Source of the DNA: Bifidobacterium hapali
Lineage (GTDB): Bacteria > Actinomycetota > Actinomycetes > Actinomycetales > Bifidobacteriaceae
Assembly: GCF_002259755.1 (NCBI RefSeq)
Contig: NZ_MWWY01000019.1
Location: 278 to 47,450 of the forward strand
DNA length: 47,173 nucleotides
Reading direction: 5' to 3'
In this document: positions 25,346 through 34,009 of the stretch, piece by piece
Layout: every line of letters starts with the position of its first letter
Position numbering within the stretch: position 1 is the first letter of the stretch
The notes under the pieces: generated by a model
Seen by the model: only the letters and a program-made list of their open reading frames with translations
Told to the model about the DNA's origin: nothing
The model's database searches: none
Position numbers and translations under genes: made by a program

Positions 25346-26881
25346 TCAGCGAGCCACAACCGGCGGCTGAGCGATGAGATCGGCAGTCTCGTGATCGCCG
25401 GCAGCGTCAGTCCAGCGCAACGTTACGATCGACGCGTCGTTGTCTGCGCCGAGCGCGCGCGACGGCTCGAATACCATTTCCGCACGCGACGTAACAGTGC
25501 CGGCATCATCCTTCGCAGTCCACGTCAACGTCACTGAACGATCGCCGTCAGCCGCGTACGAGAACTCACCGTCGAACGCTGGCAGTTCGTTGCGGAAACG
25601 GCACAGTGCATTGAGTGCCTGCACCACCGGACGCTTGAGCTGCTCGTCGACTTCAGCGGTCGAGTAATAGTGACGATTGATATCGCGGCCAACGTTCGTG
25701 CGATGCAGCAAGTCCATATCGTTCGCGCCTGCGAGCGCTCCAACATAGTAGACTTGCGGCACACCCGGCACGAAGAACTGGACGGCGCGAGCAGCAATGT
25801 AGTGCTGATCGTTGCAGCCGAGCGCGGAGTAGTACGTGCTGTTGACCTGATACAAGTCGAGGTTGCTCGCAGCGGCACCAGTCGCAGCTTGCGATTCGCC
25901 GTTCGTGTTCTTGTGAATTGTGTTGACGAGATTGTCGACGTCCTCGTCGGGCACGAGTCCCTTGAGACTGCGGTCGAGCTGGTCAGAGCCGATGTCGATG
26001 ACACCGATGCCATCGTGCGTATCGAGCACGGTGACCGCGTTGTTCGGACGAACGTCAACCCAGTGGGCGACTGCGTCAGTGCGGCCGGTGAAGATCGCAT
26101 GCAGGAGTAGCGGCGGCAGCGCGAAATCGTATACACGATCGACTTTGTGCGCGATCTCGACCTGCTTCTTGTAGTACGAGTGCACTTCGATGAGCGTTTC
26201 GAGTCCGCGCGCAGCAGCTTCTTCCTTGATTCGTTCGATGAGTTTGAACGTCTTCGGGGTCATGAAGCAGCTGGAGTTAGCTTCCTTCGCGCCGTAACCA
26301 ACCGCGTCGAGACGAATGAACTTGACGTGGCTGGTGGACAGCTGGTCGAGGATAGAAGTCAGGTATGCCCAACCTTCAGCTGAATCAGTGTCGATGTCAA
26401 CTTGCTGCGGGGTGAAGGTGGTCCACACGAGGCGTGTCTTGCCAGCCCAAGTGTAGTGCGTGAACGGCAGACCCGGGCGCGGACGGTAAATGCCGGCGAG
26501 GTCTTCTTCCGTGGCACCATCGGGGAAAATAGTGCTCATGGTCAGGAACATCTTGTAGTACGGGCTCGCTTCGCCGTTCTTCATGACGTCTTGGAATTGC
26601 TGAGATTCCCAGCTCATGTGGTTCACGATCGTGTCGACCATGATGTCATGGGTCTTGCTGAGGTCGGCGATGTCGTCCCACGAACCGAGACGAGGGTCAA
26701 CCTTCGTATGATCGACCGGATCGAATCCTGCGTCCGCGCCATCAAACGGCGTAAAGAACGGCAAAATATGTACGCCGGTATACACGCCGTCGAAACGAGT
26801 GCGCAAGATATCGGTGAGCGACTTGATATCGCCGTCGCCGAGTCGGTCGGCGTAGGTGATGAGTTGAACAGTGTTCTTCAT
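25346..26881 (-). CDS. scrP: Sucrose phosphorylase (GH13_18)
   Basis: The enzyme phosphorolyses sucrose to alpha-glucose 1-phosphate and fructose in the cytoplasm, feeding the bifid shunt without using ATP. From ATG 26881 it is 511 residues, against 504 for the B. adolescentis enzyme as I recall it. The start MKNTVQLITYADRLGDG matches the family. The catalytic nucleophile is Asp192 in RLDAVGYG, the acid/base is Glu232 in LIEVHSYY, and the transition-state stabiliser is Asp290 in LDTHDGIGVID. AAGGAG lies six bases before this ATG; an upstream in-frame start would add 11 unconserved residues. The promoter carries two CGAACCGGTTCG operators, and a similar LacI gene lies upstream. A terminator follows. 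Confidence 0.96.
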   Translation of the reverse strand: MKNTVQLITYADRLGDGDIKSLTDILRTRFDGVYTGVHILPFFTPFDGADAGFDPVDHTKVDPRLGSWDDIADLSKTHDIMVDTIVNHMSWESQQFQDVMKNGEASPYYKMFLTMSTIFPDGATEEDLAGIYRPRPGLPFTHYTWAGKTRLVWTTFTPQQVDIDTDSAEGWAYLTSILDQLSTSHVKFIRLDAVGYGAKEANSSCFMTPKTFKLIERIKEEAAARGLETLIEVHSYYKKQVEIAHKVDRVYDFALPPLLLHAIFTGRTDAVAHWVDVRPNNAVTVLDTHDGIGVIDIGSDQLDRSLKGLVPDEDVDNLVNTIHKNTNGESQAATGAAASNLDLYQVNSTYYSALGCNDQHYIAARAVQFFVPGVPQVYYVGALAGANDMDLLHRTNVGRDINRHYYSTAEVDEQLKRPVVQALNALCRFRNELPAFDGEFSYAADGDRSVTLTWTAKDDAGTVTSRAEMVFEPSRALGADNDASIVTLRWTDAAGDHETADLIAQPPVVAR

Positions 26882-26953
26882 TGAATCTCCTTGTCTAGAA
26901 AAGATTCGGTGCACACGTCAGGTTCGACTGCATGCCATGACATACCATCACTC

Positions 26954-26996
26954 ACTATATCGAACCGGTTCGAGCTGGTCAAATCGAACCGGTTCG
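26954..26996 (-). promoter_or_regulatory. Sucrose phosphorylase promoter with two LacI-type operators
   Basis: On the minus strand -35 is TTGACC (26977-26982), the spacer is 17 bases and -10 is TATAGT (26954-26959). Operator CGAACCGGTTCG at 26961-26972 fills the spacer, and a second perfect copy at 26985-26996 lies just upstream of the -35. A repressor bound here would block RNA polymerase directly. Confidence 0.85.
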
Positions 26997-27035
26997 TCGG
27001 CGATGCGCACGAAACGCGTCTGAACTTGCAGGATG

Positions 27036-27142
27036 AGCTGTCGACGAAGTCGACTGAGGGGTAGCACACTTCGGGACGTTCAACCCGTGTTGACTACCCC
27101 TCAGTCGACTTCGTCGACAGCTTCCCTAGCAAGGGGAGCCAA
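27036..27142. repeat. CTGAGGGGTAG-family palindromic element, copy 3
   Basis: Arms 27036-27064 and 27094-27122 are a perfect 29-bp inverted repeat that includes GTCGACGAAGTCGACTG and GAGGGGTAG. A CCCTAGCAAGGGG hairpin follows. It lies between the sucrose phosphorylase promoter and the lacI stop. Confidence 0.9.
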
Positions 27143-27145
27143 GAT

Positions 27146-27235
27146 AAAAAAACTTTGCCGAGACAACTCCCCTTGTCAATAAGCACCGTGAAGCAAACAG
27201 CAGAGCTGTTTGTAAGCAACGTGCTTTAAGGGGAG
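27146..27235 (-). terminator. Terminator-like compound hairpin after the second lacI gene
   Basis: CTCCCCTTGTCAATAAGCAC (27167-27186) pairs partly with GTGCTTTAAGGGGAG (27221-27235). Inside it AAACAGC (27195-27201) pairs with GCTGTTT (27205-27211). Read on the minus strand, a run of seven T (27146-27152) follows about 14 bases after the stem. The GCAAACAGCAG segment recurs at 2161-2171, so this is also part of a repeat family. Confidence 0.55.
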
Positions 27236-27291
27236 CAGCAATATGTGACGCTCGATCTGCGATTGGGAATTACCCGAGAACCGACTGCACC

Positions 27292-28374
27292 TTACTTAGT
27301 CGAATCACCGGGAAGCAGTGAGACCGGTACGAGGTCAACGCACGAATCACCATCAGCACACACGCCGTTAGACTCGCCTTCAATTAGCCCAGTCATACGC
27401 ACTGCGATAGCCGCAGCAAGCGCTTCAAAATCCTGACGAATCACAGTCAAATGTACGCCCGCCGTATCAGCCATATACGTGCCGTCATAGGCGACAATCT
27501 GTACATCCTTCGGAATGCGCAATCCACAACGCAACGCTTCCTGCACCGCGTACGAAGCGCCAATATCAGAGCTGACAATCGCGTCAACCGTATCCTCGCC
27601 ACGGCCGTCGCCCACGCCACCGAACCACTCAAATAGGCGATGCACGGCGATCGCATACCCCTCAAAATCGCCGACTTCGCCAGCCTCGATATAGTCGTAC
27701 CGCACGCCAGCAGCAGTCAACTCGCGCTCCAACGTCAAGTAGTAGCGCACAGTCGGAAACGTGGTGTCATGTACGCCAGCACCGACCGTGTCCGCGCCGC
27801 CCGCGGCCAAATCGTGGAACTGCGAGCGCGGGCCGCCAACCATCACCACATGGCGCGCACCGGAACGAATCAACAAATCCGCGAGCATGTGGCCGCCCTG
27901 CTCATGATCGGAGCCGATCGACGGAATACCCGGGCCAAGATACCGGTCAAACGCAATAACTGGACGCCCAATCGACGTCCAATAATCAACCGGATGAGCA
28001 GTGTGCGCGGCCATCACGATGCCATCCATCATGTGACGGCGCAGCATGTCAACATACTCAGCTTCGCCGGCGTCCGTGTCAGCAGTTGAACACAACATCG
28101 TGTGCAAGCCGCGCGCGGAAAACTCGCGCTGGAGTGCGGCGGTGAGCGTTGCGAAGAACGGGTGGCGGATGGTCGGCACGATCACGCCGATCATATTGGT
28201 TCGATCGCGGTATAGATTGCGCGCCAATTCGTTGGGAATATAGTTGAGCTCGCGCATTGCCTCAGTGACACGCGAACGCATGTCGTCAGATACATATCCA
28301 GTGCCGTTCACCACCAACGATACGGTACTTAGCGAGACTCCGGCTTTTTTAGCCACATCACGCATACCGACCAT
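27292..28374 (-). CDS. LacI-family transcriptional regulator of sucrose phosphorylase
   Basis: The 360-residue regulator has the N-terminal HTH VAKKAGVSLSTVSLVVN, the hinge region ELARNLYRDRTN and a sugar-binding effector domain (VGGPRSQFHD, VAYDGTYMADT). It is a paralogue of the LacI at 6819-7919, with an identical recognition helix. Both probably recognise CGAACCGGTTCG, present twice at the adjacent phosphorylase promoter. The start is ATG 28374, seven bases after AAAGGTGG; the in-frame GTG at 28392 lies within that ribosome binding site and is rejected. It is upstream of and co-directional with sucrose phosphorylase but separated by about 400 bases of repeats and promoter. Effector domains of the two paralogues differ, so they may answer different inducers. 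Confidence 0.92.
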   Translation of the reverse strand: MVGMRDVAKKAGVSLSTVSLVVNGTGYVSDDMRSRVTEAMRELNYIPNELARNLYRDRTNMIGVIVPTIRHPFFATLTAALQREFSARGLHTMLCSTADTDAGEAEYVDMLRRHMMDGIVMAAHTAHPVDYWTSIGRPVIAFDRYLGPGIPSIGSDHEQGGHMLADLLIRSGARHVVMVGGPRSQFHDLAAGGADTVGAGVHDTTFPTVRYYLTLERELTAAGVRYDYIEAGEVGDFEGYAIAVHRLFEWFGGVGDGRGEDTVDAIVSSDIGASYAVQEALRCGLRIPKDVQIVAYDGTYMADTAGVHLTVIRQDFEALAAAIAVRMTGLIEGESNGVCADGDSCVDLVPVSLLPGDSTK

Positions 28375-28526
28375 CCGTACACCACCTTTCACACCACACT
28401 CTGTTCACCTATTTTTGTTTGATTGTCAGTCGTGGGATCGGCCGACGAGCGGCGACAACAGACAATCGAACATAACCGGAATACATTTTACTGACACACT
28501 GACAATGCGACGTGATAATCGAACTA

Positions 28527-28723
28527 GCTTTTTGCGATGTGAGAGGCAGTTTTTGGGACGCGTGAGGGTCTTTTTGCAAACTGAGAGGCAGGTCACACCT
28601 GAACTAACCACATATCACACCCCCTAACGCCTGCATTTGAGGGGTTGCCCGCAGAGAGACTGCCTCTCAGTTTGCAGAAAGACCTGTGCAACAAGCAAAA
28701 ACTGCCTCTCAGATCGCAAAAGC
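28527..28723. repeat. CTGAGAGGCAG nested inverted repeat, copy C
   Basis: A 197-bp element with outer arms GCTTTTTGCGATGTGAGAGG and CTCTCAGATCGCAAAAGC. The inner arms carry GGTCTTTTTGCAAACTGAGA and TCAGTTTGCAGAAAGACC. The order outer-inner-centre-inner-outer is the same as in copies A and B, and the centre differs. It lies between the lacI and crcB genes on the minus strand. Nothing else stands out in 28375-28782. Confidence 0.9.
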
Positions 28724-28782
28724 CCACGCGATGTGACGTCTGTCGCAGGCCGAGTAACGCGCGTGGGGCGCCCCGCAACGAC

Positions 28783-29169
28783 TCACGCCTGAGATGCGGC
28801 AATTACTGCCCAACCACCGGCCACACACAGCAACGGCACAACAATCGTGAGTGCACAATAGAGCGCTGCCATGACAAATCGTTTGCGTCGCGTGAGCGAC
28901 ACGATTTCGTTGATCGCGGTCGAAAACGTGGAAAATCCACCGAGGAATCCGGTGACAAATAGCAAATACGTGTATTGATCGACGGTCTGGTATGCATATG
29001 AGGCGGCTGCAATACCCGCGCAAAACGTTGCAATTACGTTGATGATAAACGTGGAGAGCGGGAATGCTCGATTCCACAAGCGTTGGATTGACGTGTTGAG
29101 TACGAAGCGAGTTACCGCACCTAGTCCGCCGCACACGCAGATCATGAGAGCTGTGGTCAGTGTTGTCAT
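28783..29169 (-). CDS. crcB: CrcB/Fluc fluoride channel subunit (short)
   Basis: The 128-residue protein has four membrane helices. The signatures are GGLGAVTRFVLN near the start, STFIINVIATFCAG in helix 2 and GFLGGFSTFSTA in helix 3. Fluc channels are antiparallel dimers that let toxic fluoride leave the cytoplasm. The ATG overlaps the stop of the preceding crcB gene by four bases (ATGA), so the two are coupled. In organisms with two adjacent crcB genes the products usually form a heterodimer, and this one would pair with the extended CrcB upstream. Confidence 0.93.
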   Translation of the reverse strand: MTTLTTALMICVCGGLGAVTRFVLNTSIQRLWNRAFPLSTFIINVIATFCAGIAAASYAYQTVDQYTYLLFVTGFLGGFSTFSTAINEIVSLTRRKRFVMAALYCALTIVVPLLCVAGGWAVIAASQA

Positions 29170-30329
29170 TGCGCGTGAGCCTCCCCTCGCACCGGATCGG
29201 CGACCATTGGGATTTCGTCGGTTACGGGGTCCGGCTCGAACGCTGGGACCAGTGCGACTTCGGTGACTCCATTCGCTGCGGCGCCGTGCGAATCGGTGGT
29301 TGATTGGATGGAACGCGCAGCGCCAGAGCCACCACTTGCGCGAACCTCAGCTTGTGGCTGAATGCCAATATTATCGTCGTTCACATTAGTGATCGGCTGC
29401 CCATAGTCCCCGCGCGGCGCAGTTGAACGCTCAACATATGAGCCGTCACCGGCCGCCACCTGCTCGTGCAATGCTTTGACAGATCGCTTCGCAGCCGTCC
29501 GCAGCGCCAACTGCGTACCAAGCCACGCCACGATCAAACCACACGCGAAACTGAGTAACGTATAAGCCACAAATCCCGCAATCTGGCCGTGCTGTACCGA
29601 AGTCAGGTCTTCGATAGCCATTGCAGATAGGGTTGAAAAACCGCCACACATGCCCATGCCGACGCCGCGACTGGTCAGCTGGCGCACGCGTTTGCGAATC
29701 CACGACGCCTGCGACATGTACGCACTGAGCGCCGCGAAAATAAAGCATGCGCACATGTTTGCGATGAACGTGGCTGGATGAAACGCGTGGAAAAAGCCGT
29801 CTACGGCGAGCGGCGCAGGCAAGAGCAATCCAAGACCGTAGCGTATGCCAGTGCCGACGAATCCGCCGAGAAATACGACAAGGTACAGCATGCCGTCGGC
29901 GAGCGGGTTGAATCGCGCTTGCATACGTTTCATTGGCGCGAGTGGGATTTGTGGTGGCGCAGGCTGACCTTTGCTGAGTATGGCTGCGATCGGATGACCG
30001 GAGGATGCGTTCACGCGCGTGGACGCGAATTCCATCGTGGTTGGGGATGCTTCGGCTGCAGGTTGCGCTGGCGCTGCGGGCGCAGCCGCTACGGGCGCGG
30101 CTGCGGCGGAAGATTGCGCGGCTGCGGCTGATTCGATCGTGTCTTCTGAAGACTCTGACGATTCCAAAGACGCTGAAGACGGAACGCTACCGTCGCCAGC
30201 GGAAACTTCACCTGAGCTGCCAGTATCCTCGCCCGTCGATGACGGCATCGCTGATGGCGCGGCGTTATCCGCCGACGTCATCTGCTTGAGAATCGGCATC
30301 TCAAGCGAAGGAAGGTCGTCGTCAGTCAT
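29166..30329 (-). CDS. crcB: CrcB/Fluc fluoride channel subunit with long N- and C-terminal extensions
   Basis: The 387-residue protein contains a Fluc core of about 125 residues (GGFVGTGIRYGLG, PATFIANMCACF, GMCGGFSTLSAMAIED). It follows an N-terminal tail of roughly 150 residues rich in Ser, Glu, Ala and Pro and precedes a hydrophilic C-terminus of about 110 residues. Family members are normally near 125 residues. Both tails are low-complexity and probably disordered. The start is ATG 30329 (MTDDDLPSLEMPIL), with GAGG six bases upstream; the longer frame would add 19 residues without support. It lies 67 bases after purA and may be co-transcribed with it. No fluoride riboswitch is evident in the short gap. 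Confidence 0.88.
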   Translation of the reverse strand: MTDDDLPSLEMPILKQMTSADNAAPSAMPSSTGEDTGSSGEVSAGDGSVPSSASLESSESSEDTIESAAAAQSSAAAAPVAAAPAAPAQPAAEASPTTMEFASTRVNASSGHPIAAILSKGQPAPPQIPLAPMKRMQARFNPLADGMLYLVVFLGGFVGTGIRYGLGLLLPAPLAVDGFFHAFHPATFIANMCACFIFAALSAYMSQASWIRKRVRQLTSRGVGMGMCGGFSTLSAMAIEDLTSVQHGQIAGFVAYTLLSFACGLIVAWLGTQLALRTAAKRSVKALHEQVAAGDGSYVERSTAPRGDYGQPITNVNDDNIGIQPQAEVRASGGSGAARSIQSTTDSHGAAANGVTEVALVPAFEPDPVTDEIPMVADPVRGEAHAQ

Positions 30330-30396
30330 GTCGATCCTCAAGTCCAGTGTGAAACGTTCCGTGAAACAACCACAGATGCCTCGCACATAATCGCAA

Positions 30397-31683
30397 CTAG
30401 TCGATCAGCGAGTGCACCGAAATAATGTGATCGCGCTGCGGGCCAGTGCCAATCGCCGAAATACGGCAGTTCGACAGCTCTTCAAGTCGCTTGACGTATG
30501 CTTGGCAGGTCGCCGGCAGATCCTCGAACGTGTGCACGGTCGAAATATCCTCAGTCCAGCCCGGCATCGTCTCGTAAATCGGTTTCGCAGCAGCGAACGC
30601 GGCCTGATCGGTCGGCATATCGTCGAACCGCTCGCCGTCCACGTCGTACGCCACGCAGATCGGGATTTCCTTCAGGCCGGTCAACACGTCGAGCTTAGTG
30701 AGCACGATGTCAGTCAAACCGTTGACCTGGCTCGCGTAACGGTTCACAACCGCGTCGAACCAGCCGCAGCGGCGCGGACGGCCAGTCGTCACGCCGTATT
30801 CGTGACCCTGCGCGCGCAGCCAGTCGCCGGACTCGTCGAACAGCTCGGTCGGGAACGGACCTTCGCCCACGCGCGTCACGTACGCCTTGGATACACCGAT
30901 CACGCGGGAAATCTTGGTCGGACCGACGCCAGTACCAGTGCACGCGCCGCCCGCGGTCGGGTTGGACGAGGTCACAAACGGATACGTGCCGTGATCCACG
31001 TCGAGCATCGTAGCCTGCGCGCCCTCAAACAGCACGGTTTTGCCCTCGTCGAGCGCCTTGTTCAAAATCAGGCCAGTGTTCGCAACGTACGGCTTCAGGC
31101 GTTCGCCGAGCTTCAGCAGCTCGTCGGTGGTCTGGTCGACGTCGATGGCGCGGCGGTTGTATAGCTTGACCAAAATCTGATTCTTCTGGTGCAGGCTGGC
31201 TTCGACCTTGTCGTGCAGATGGTCGGCGTTGAACAGATCGTGCACGCGGATGCCGACGCGGTTGATTTTATCGGCGTAGGCCGGGCCGATGCCACGGCCG
31301 GTGGTGCCGATTTTGTGCTTGCCGAGGAAGCGTTCCGTGACTTTGTCGAGTACGCGATGATACGGCGCGATGATGTGCGCCGCTTCAGAAACGAGCAGAC
31401 GCGAGCAGTCGACGCCGCGCGACTGAAGACCGTCGATTTCCTCGAACAGGACTTCAGGATCGACCACAACACCGTTGCCGATGACCGGGGTCACGTTCGG
31501 GCTAATGATACCGGACGGCAGCAAATGCAGCGCGTACGATTCGTTGCCGACGACAACGCTGTGACCTGCGTTATTACCACCGTTGAACCGTGCAACATAA
31601 TCGACTTTTGTACCGATTAAATCCGTCGCCTTACCTTTGCCCTCGTCGCCCCACTGGGCGCCGATCAACACAATTCCAGCCAT
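30397..31683 (-). CDS. purA: Adenylosuccinate synthetase
   Basis: The 428-residue enzyme condenses IMP with aspartate using GTP in the first committed step to AMP. The N-terminal P-loop is [11 protein letters not shown] (residues 8-18), with catalytic Asp13, and the protein starts MAGIVLIG. Other conserved blocks are [61 protein letters not shown] and [10 protein letters not shown]. Length is normal. ATG 31683 is preceded by GGAGG at seven bases; the reading frame runs 25 codons further upstream without conserved sequence. The putative defence genes begin 96 bases upstream on the same strand. Confidence 0.98.
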   Translation of the reverse strand: MAGIVLIGAQWGDEGKGKATDLIGTKVDYVARFNGGNNAGHSVVVGNESYALHLLPSGIISPNVTPVIGNGVVVDPEVLFEEIDGLQSRGVDCSRLLVSEAAHIIAPYHRVLDKVTERFLGKHKIGTTGRGIGPAYADKINRVGIRVHDLFNADHLHDKVEASLHQKNQILVKLYNRRAIDVDQTTDELLKLGERLKPYVANTGLILNKALDEGKTVLFEGAQATMLDVDHGTYPFVTSSNPTAGGACTGTGVGPTKISRVIGVSKAYVTRVGEGPFPTELFDESGDWLRAQGHEYGVTTGRPRRCGWFDAVVNRYASQVNGLTDIVLTKLDVLTGLKEIPICVAYDVDGERFDDMPTDQAAFAAAKPIYETMPGWTEDISTVHTFEDLPATCQAYVKRLEELSNCRISAIGTGPQRDHIISVHSLID

Positions 31684-31779
31684 AACGCACCTCCGCCACA
31701 TCGCCGTTTTCCGCCGAACACAGGTTACCTTACGGCCTCTACGTGGCTTGTGATGCAACTCGAAATGCAGGTTCGCCGG

Positions 31780-32559
31780 TCATTCCTCTGTAGCAACCAT
31801 ACCAGTGTGCGGCAAATCAAGACTATCCTCCAGCATCCAAATCAGCATCGGAGCGAAAGACGGCGGACGAACGTCACTACGCAGCTCAGCAAGCAGTTCC
31901 TGACACCATTCCACCGCATCTGCATCCGACAATCCGCGAAACATGTCATATAACATCTGTTGCACCGTGGCGCGTCTTGCACGCAATCGTTCGTGGTTCA
32001 GATTGAGCACATCATCGATATCATGCTGAATCGTTTCATTATGAGAGCATTCCCGTCCAGCTGTAGAGAATCCTTCACCACCGGACGTATAGAAAATGGT
32101 CTCAACATCCGACCAATTACGGGGATCAATATGCAATTTTCGGTTGCCACGTGACCTGTCACAAGTACTTCCTTTTCCTAGACATGCCGCGAACATATTG
32201 TTGTAGTCCAAGGAAAGTATATCGGCGGATGCCGAACCACTTCCGCGATACCACAAGCCCGGATGCCGAGGAATATAGTGTTCAACATGGGCTGTAACAG
32301 GATCATCCCGCACTTCTCCCAGTATCTTCGATAACGGTTTTGCATGGCCATGACCTTCGACCCGGCACGAGCAATATACGCACAGCCCTCGCTGGTCATC
32401 AACCAAATGATCGATCAATCCCGACAATAGCTCTTTGGTGGAGGGTTCCTTGTACGCCTCATCATAATTAATCGTTCGCCTTTTGCGCTTGAGAACAGCC
32501 TTGACCTGTTTCAACTCGTCTTGCGGCGGATGTCCCTCGGATTTATTCACGTACAGCAT
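31780..32559 (-). CDS. HNH endonuclease of Septu-like (PtuB-type) defence pair
   Basis: The 259-residue protein has an HNH zinc-finger nuclease core: CVYCSC (Cys60 and Cys63), then HVEHYIPRH (91-99), YNNMFAAC (119-126) and CDRSRGN (133-139). This is the pattern of the small HNH proteins encoded with an ABC-type ATPase in Septu (PtuAB) and in some retron systems. The gene overlaps the ATPase gene by 17 bases and has GGAAGGAAG just before ATG 32559, so they are coupled. Family knowledge: the ATPase holds the nuclease inactive until infection. No reverse transcriptase is encoded nearby, so a stand-alone Septu-like system fits better than a retron. Confidence 0.8.
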   Translation of the reverse strand: MLYVNKSEGHPPQDELKQVKAVLKRKRRTINYDEAYKEPSTKELLSGLIDHLVDDQRGLCVYCSCRVEGHGHAKPLSKILGEVRDDPVTAHVEHYIPRHPGLWYRGSGSASADILSLDYNNMFAACLGKGSTCDRSRGNRKLHIDPRNWSDVETIFYTSGGEGFSTAGRECSHNETIQHDIDDVLNLNHERLRARRATVQQMLYDMFRGLSDADAVEWCQELLAELRSDVRPPSFAPMLIWMLEDSLDLPHTGMVATEE

Positions 32560-34009
32560 TCAACTTCCTTCCATGACTATGGAAGTAATACGCAGCCCAA
32601 GCCCCGGTCAGATCAGGATTGTCGGCATCCACTCCCACTTCCGAGCTCAACCGGCGCAGCACATTCCGGGCCTGCTCATACTCTCTGTCATTTAGGAAAC
32701 GCCCGAATTCGTCCAACAGATCTTGAACTTTCTTCGGCTTGTCCGTTGATCCCATAAGCTCGCGCAATACCGCGTTTGCGTTGACCCCATACATTTCGTC
32801 GTCGGGTTCTTTGGCAAAATACAGTCCTTCGACACCTGAGGCTGGCAACTCTTCCTTAGGCATTTTGCCCAGCACACGCAAATTCTTCGACTTCACCGAG
32901 GAGATCACCAGCGGAGCATGCGTGGCGACAATGAACTGCACACAGGGGAACAGCTCACGCAACATACCAAGCATCTTCTCCTGCCACACCGGGTGCAGAT
33001 GCAGATCCACCTCGTCGACAAGTACAATGCCAGAGGTCTTCTTGACCACATCACGACCCATGAACGGATTCAATGCGGCGATACGCCATGCGATGTCAGC
33101 CACCAAGCCAATGGCCACGCGGTAGCCGTCGCTCAAATCCTCAAACTTCTGGTTTTCGAAATACACACCATCACTATCGGTGTAGCTCACCACCAAGCCA
33201 TCACCGTAGTCGTAGTCGACAACCGCCTTCGTATTGCCGGTGAACCGTTCGATACACTCGGTAACAGTGTCACGTACCGCGTAGAATGTCGGCACGTCAA
33301 GTCCACGCCGATCACGGTCGTACTGCTTGCGCCACCACGTATTCAACTGCTTGAAGTTCAGATGGGGATCAAGGCACTCACTATATCCCTCGTAACGATT
33401 CTTGAACGTCTTCGAATGCGATTTCCATTGGGCTCTCTCACGCAGCCCCAGACGGTCGGTACCATAATAGGCCAGCACCGGCAGCATCGTATGAGAATCG
33501 TCCTGTGTCTGCTGCTGATAATCGTCGGACAATTTGTTAAGCTCGCGCGCCTTAGCTGACGTGGTATGCCCTTTGGCGGTATTCAGTGTTCGTTTCCACT
33601 CACATTCAGATGCAAACGACTCTCCTCGACACTGATACGTTTCCCATGACGTGGGCGAGGCGATGATCGCTTTGGCATCGATGACCACAGGGTAATGTGG
33701 CTGAATGTCCGACTCACCACCCTCCACTGTACGTAGCCGATAGACATCCGAAGACCTAATCGACGGCCCGTTGACATCTGGGAATCTCGACAAGAATGGA
33801 CTCAACGCCACCGCGATCGCATCAAGCACCGAGGTCTTGCCAGCACCGTTGACACCAACCAGCACAGTCATGTATTCATCGAAATCGATGCTCAGTCCGG
33901 GAACAACTTGCTTGCCCGAATCTTGGCCTGTATCATCAGGAGACGGCTGACCACCGAATTTTCGATAATTCGTCAAGGACAGGCGAGTCAGTCTCATCAT
34001 GTTGCCCAT
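32543..34009 (-). CDS. AAA/ABC-type ATPase of Septu-like (PtuA-type) defence pair
   Basis: The 488-residue protein has a split ABC ATPase fold. Its parts are LTRLSLTNYRKF at the start, Walker A GVNGAGKT (52-59), signature LSDGYR (292-297), Walker B GIVLVDEVDLHLHP (327-340) and the switch histidine in VATHAPLVIS (361-370). The order and the TNYRKF opening match the RecF/OLD-like ATPases that partner HNH nucleases in Septu. The start is ATG 34009, five bases after AAGGAGG; ATGs at 34000 and 33997 or a start at 34039 fit less well. It is the first gene of the pair, with 423 bases of non-coding DNA upstream. Confidence 0.82.
   Translation of the reverse strand: MGNMMRLTRLSLTNYRKFGGQPSPDDTGQDSGKQVVPGLSIDFDEYMTVLVGVNGAGKTSVLDAIAVALSPFLSRFPDVNGPSIRSSDVYRLRTVEGGESDIQPHYPVVIDAKAIIASPTSWETYQCRGESFASECEWKRTLNTAKGHTTSAKARELNKLSDDYQQQTQDDSHTMLPVLAYYGTDRLGLRERAQWKSHSKTFKNRYEGYSECLDPHLNFKQLNTWWRKQYDRDRRGLDVPTFYAVRDTVTECIERFTGNTKAVVDYDYGDGLVVSYTDSDGVYFENQKFEDLSDGYRVAIGLVADIAWRIAALNPFMGRDVVKKTSGIVLVDEVDLHLHPVWQEKMLGMLRELFPCVQFIVATHAPLVISSVKSKNLRVLGKMPKEELPASGVEGLYFAKEPDDEMYGVNANAVLRELMGSTDKPKKVQDLLDEFGRFLNDREYEQARNVLRRLSSEVGVDADNPDLTGAWAAYYFHSHGRKLNAVRE

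Noticed and set aside
30330..30396. Fluoride riboswitch before the crcB pair
   Set aside because: The gap after purA is only 67 bases and I could not find the conserved riboswitch core in it.
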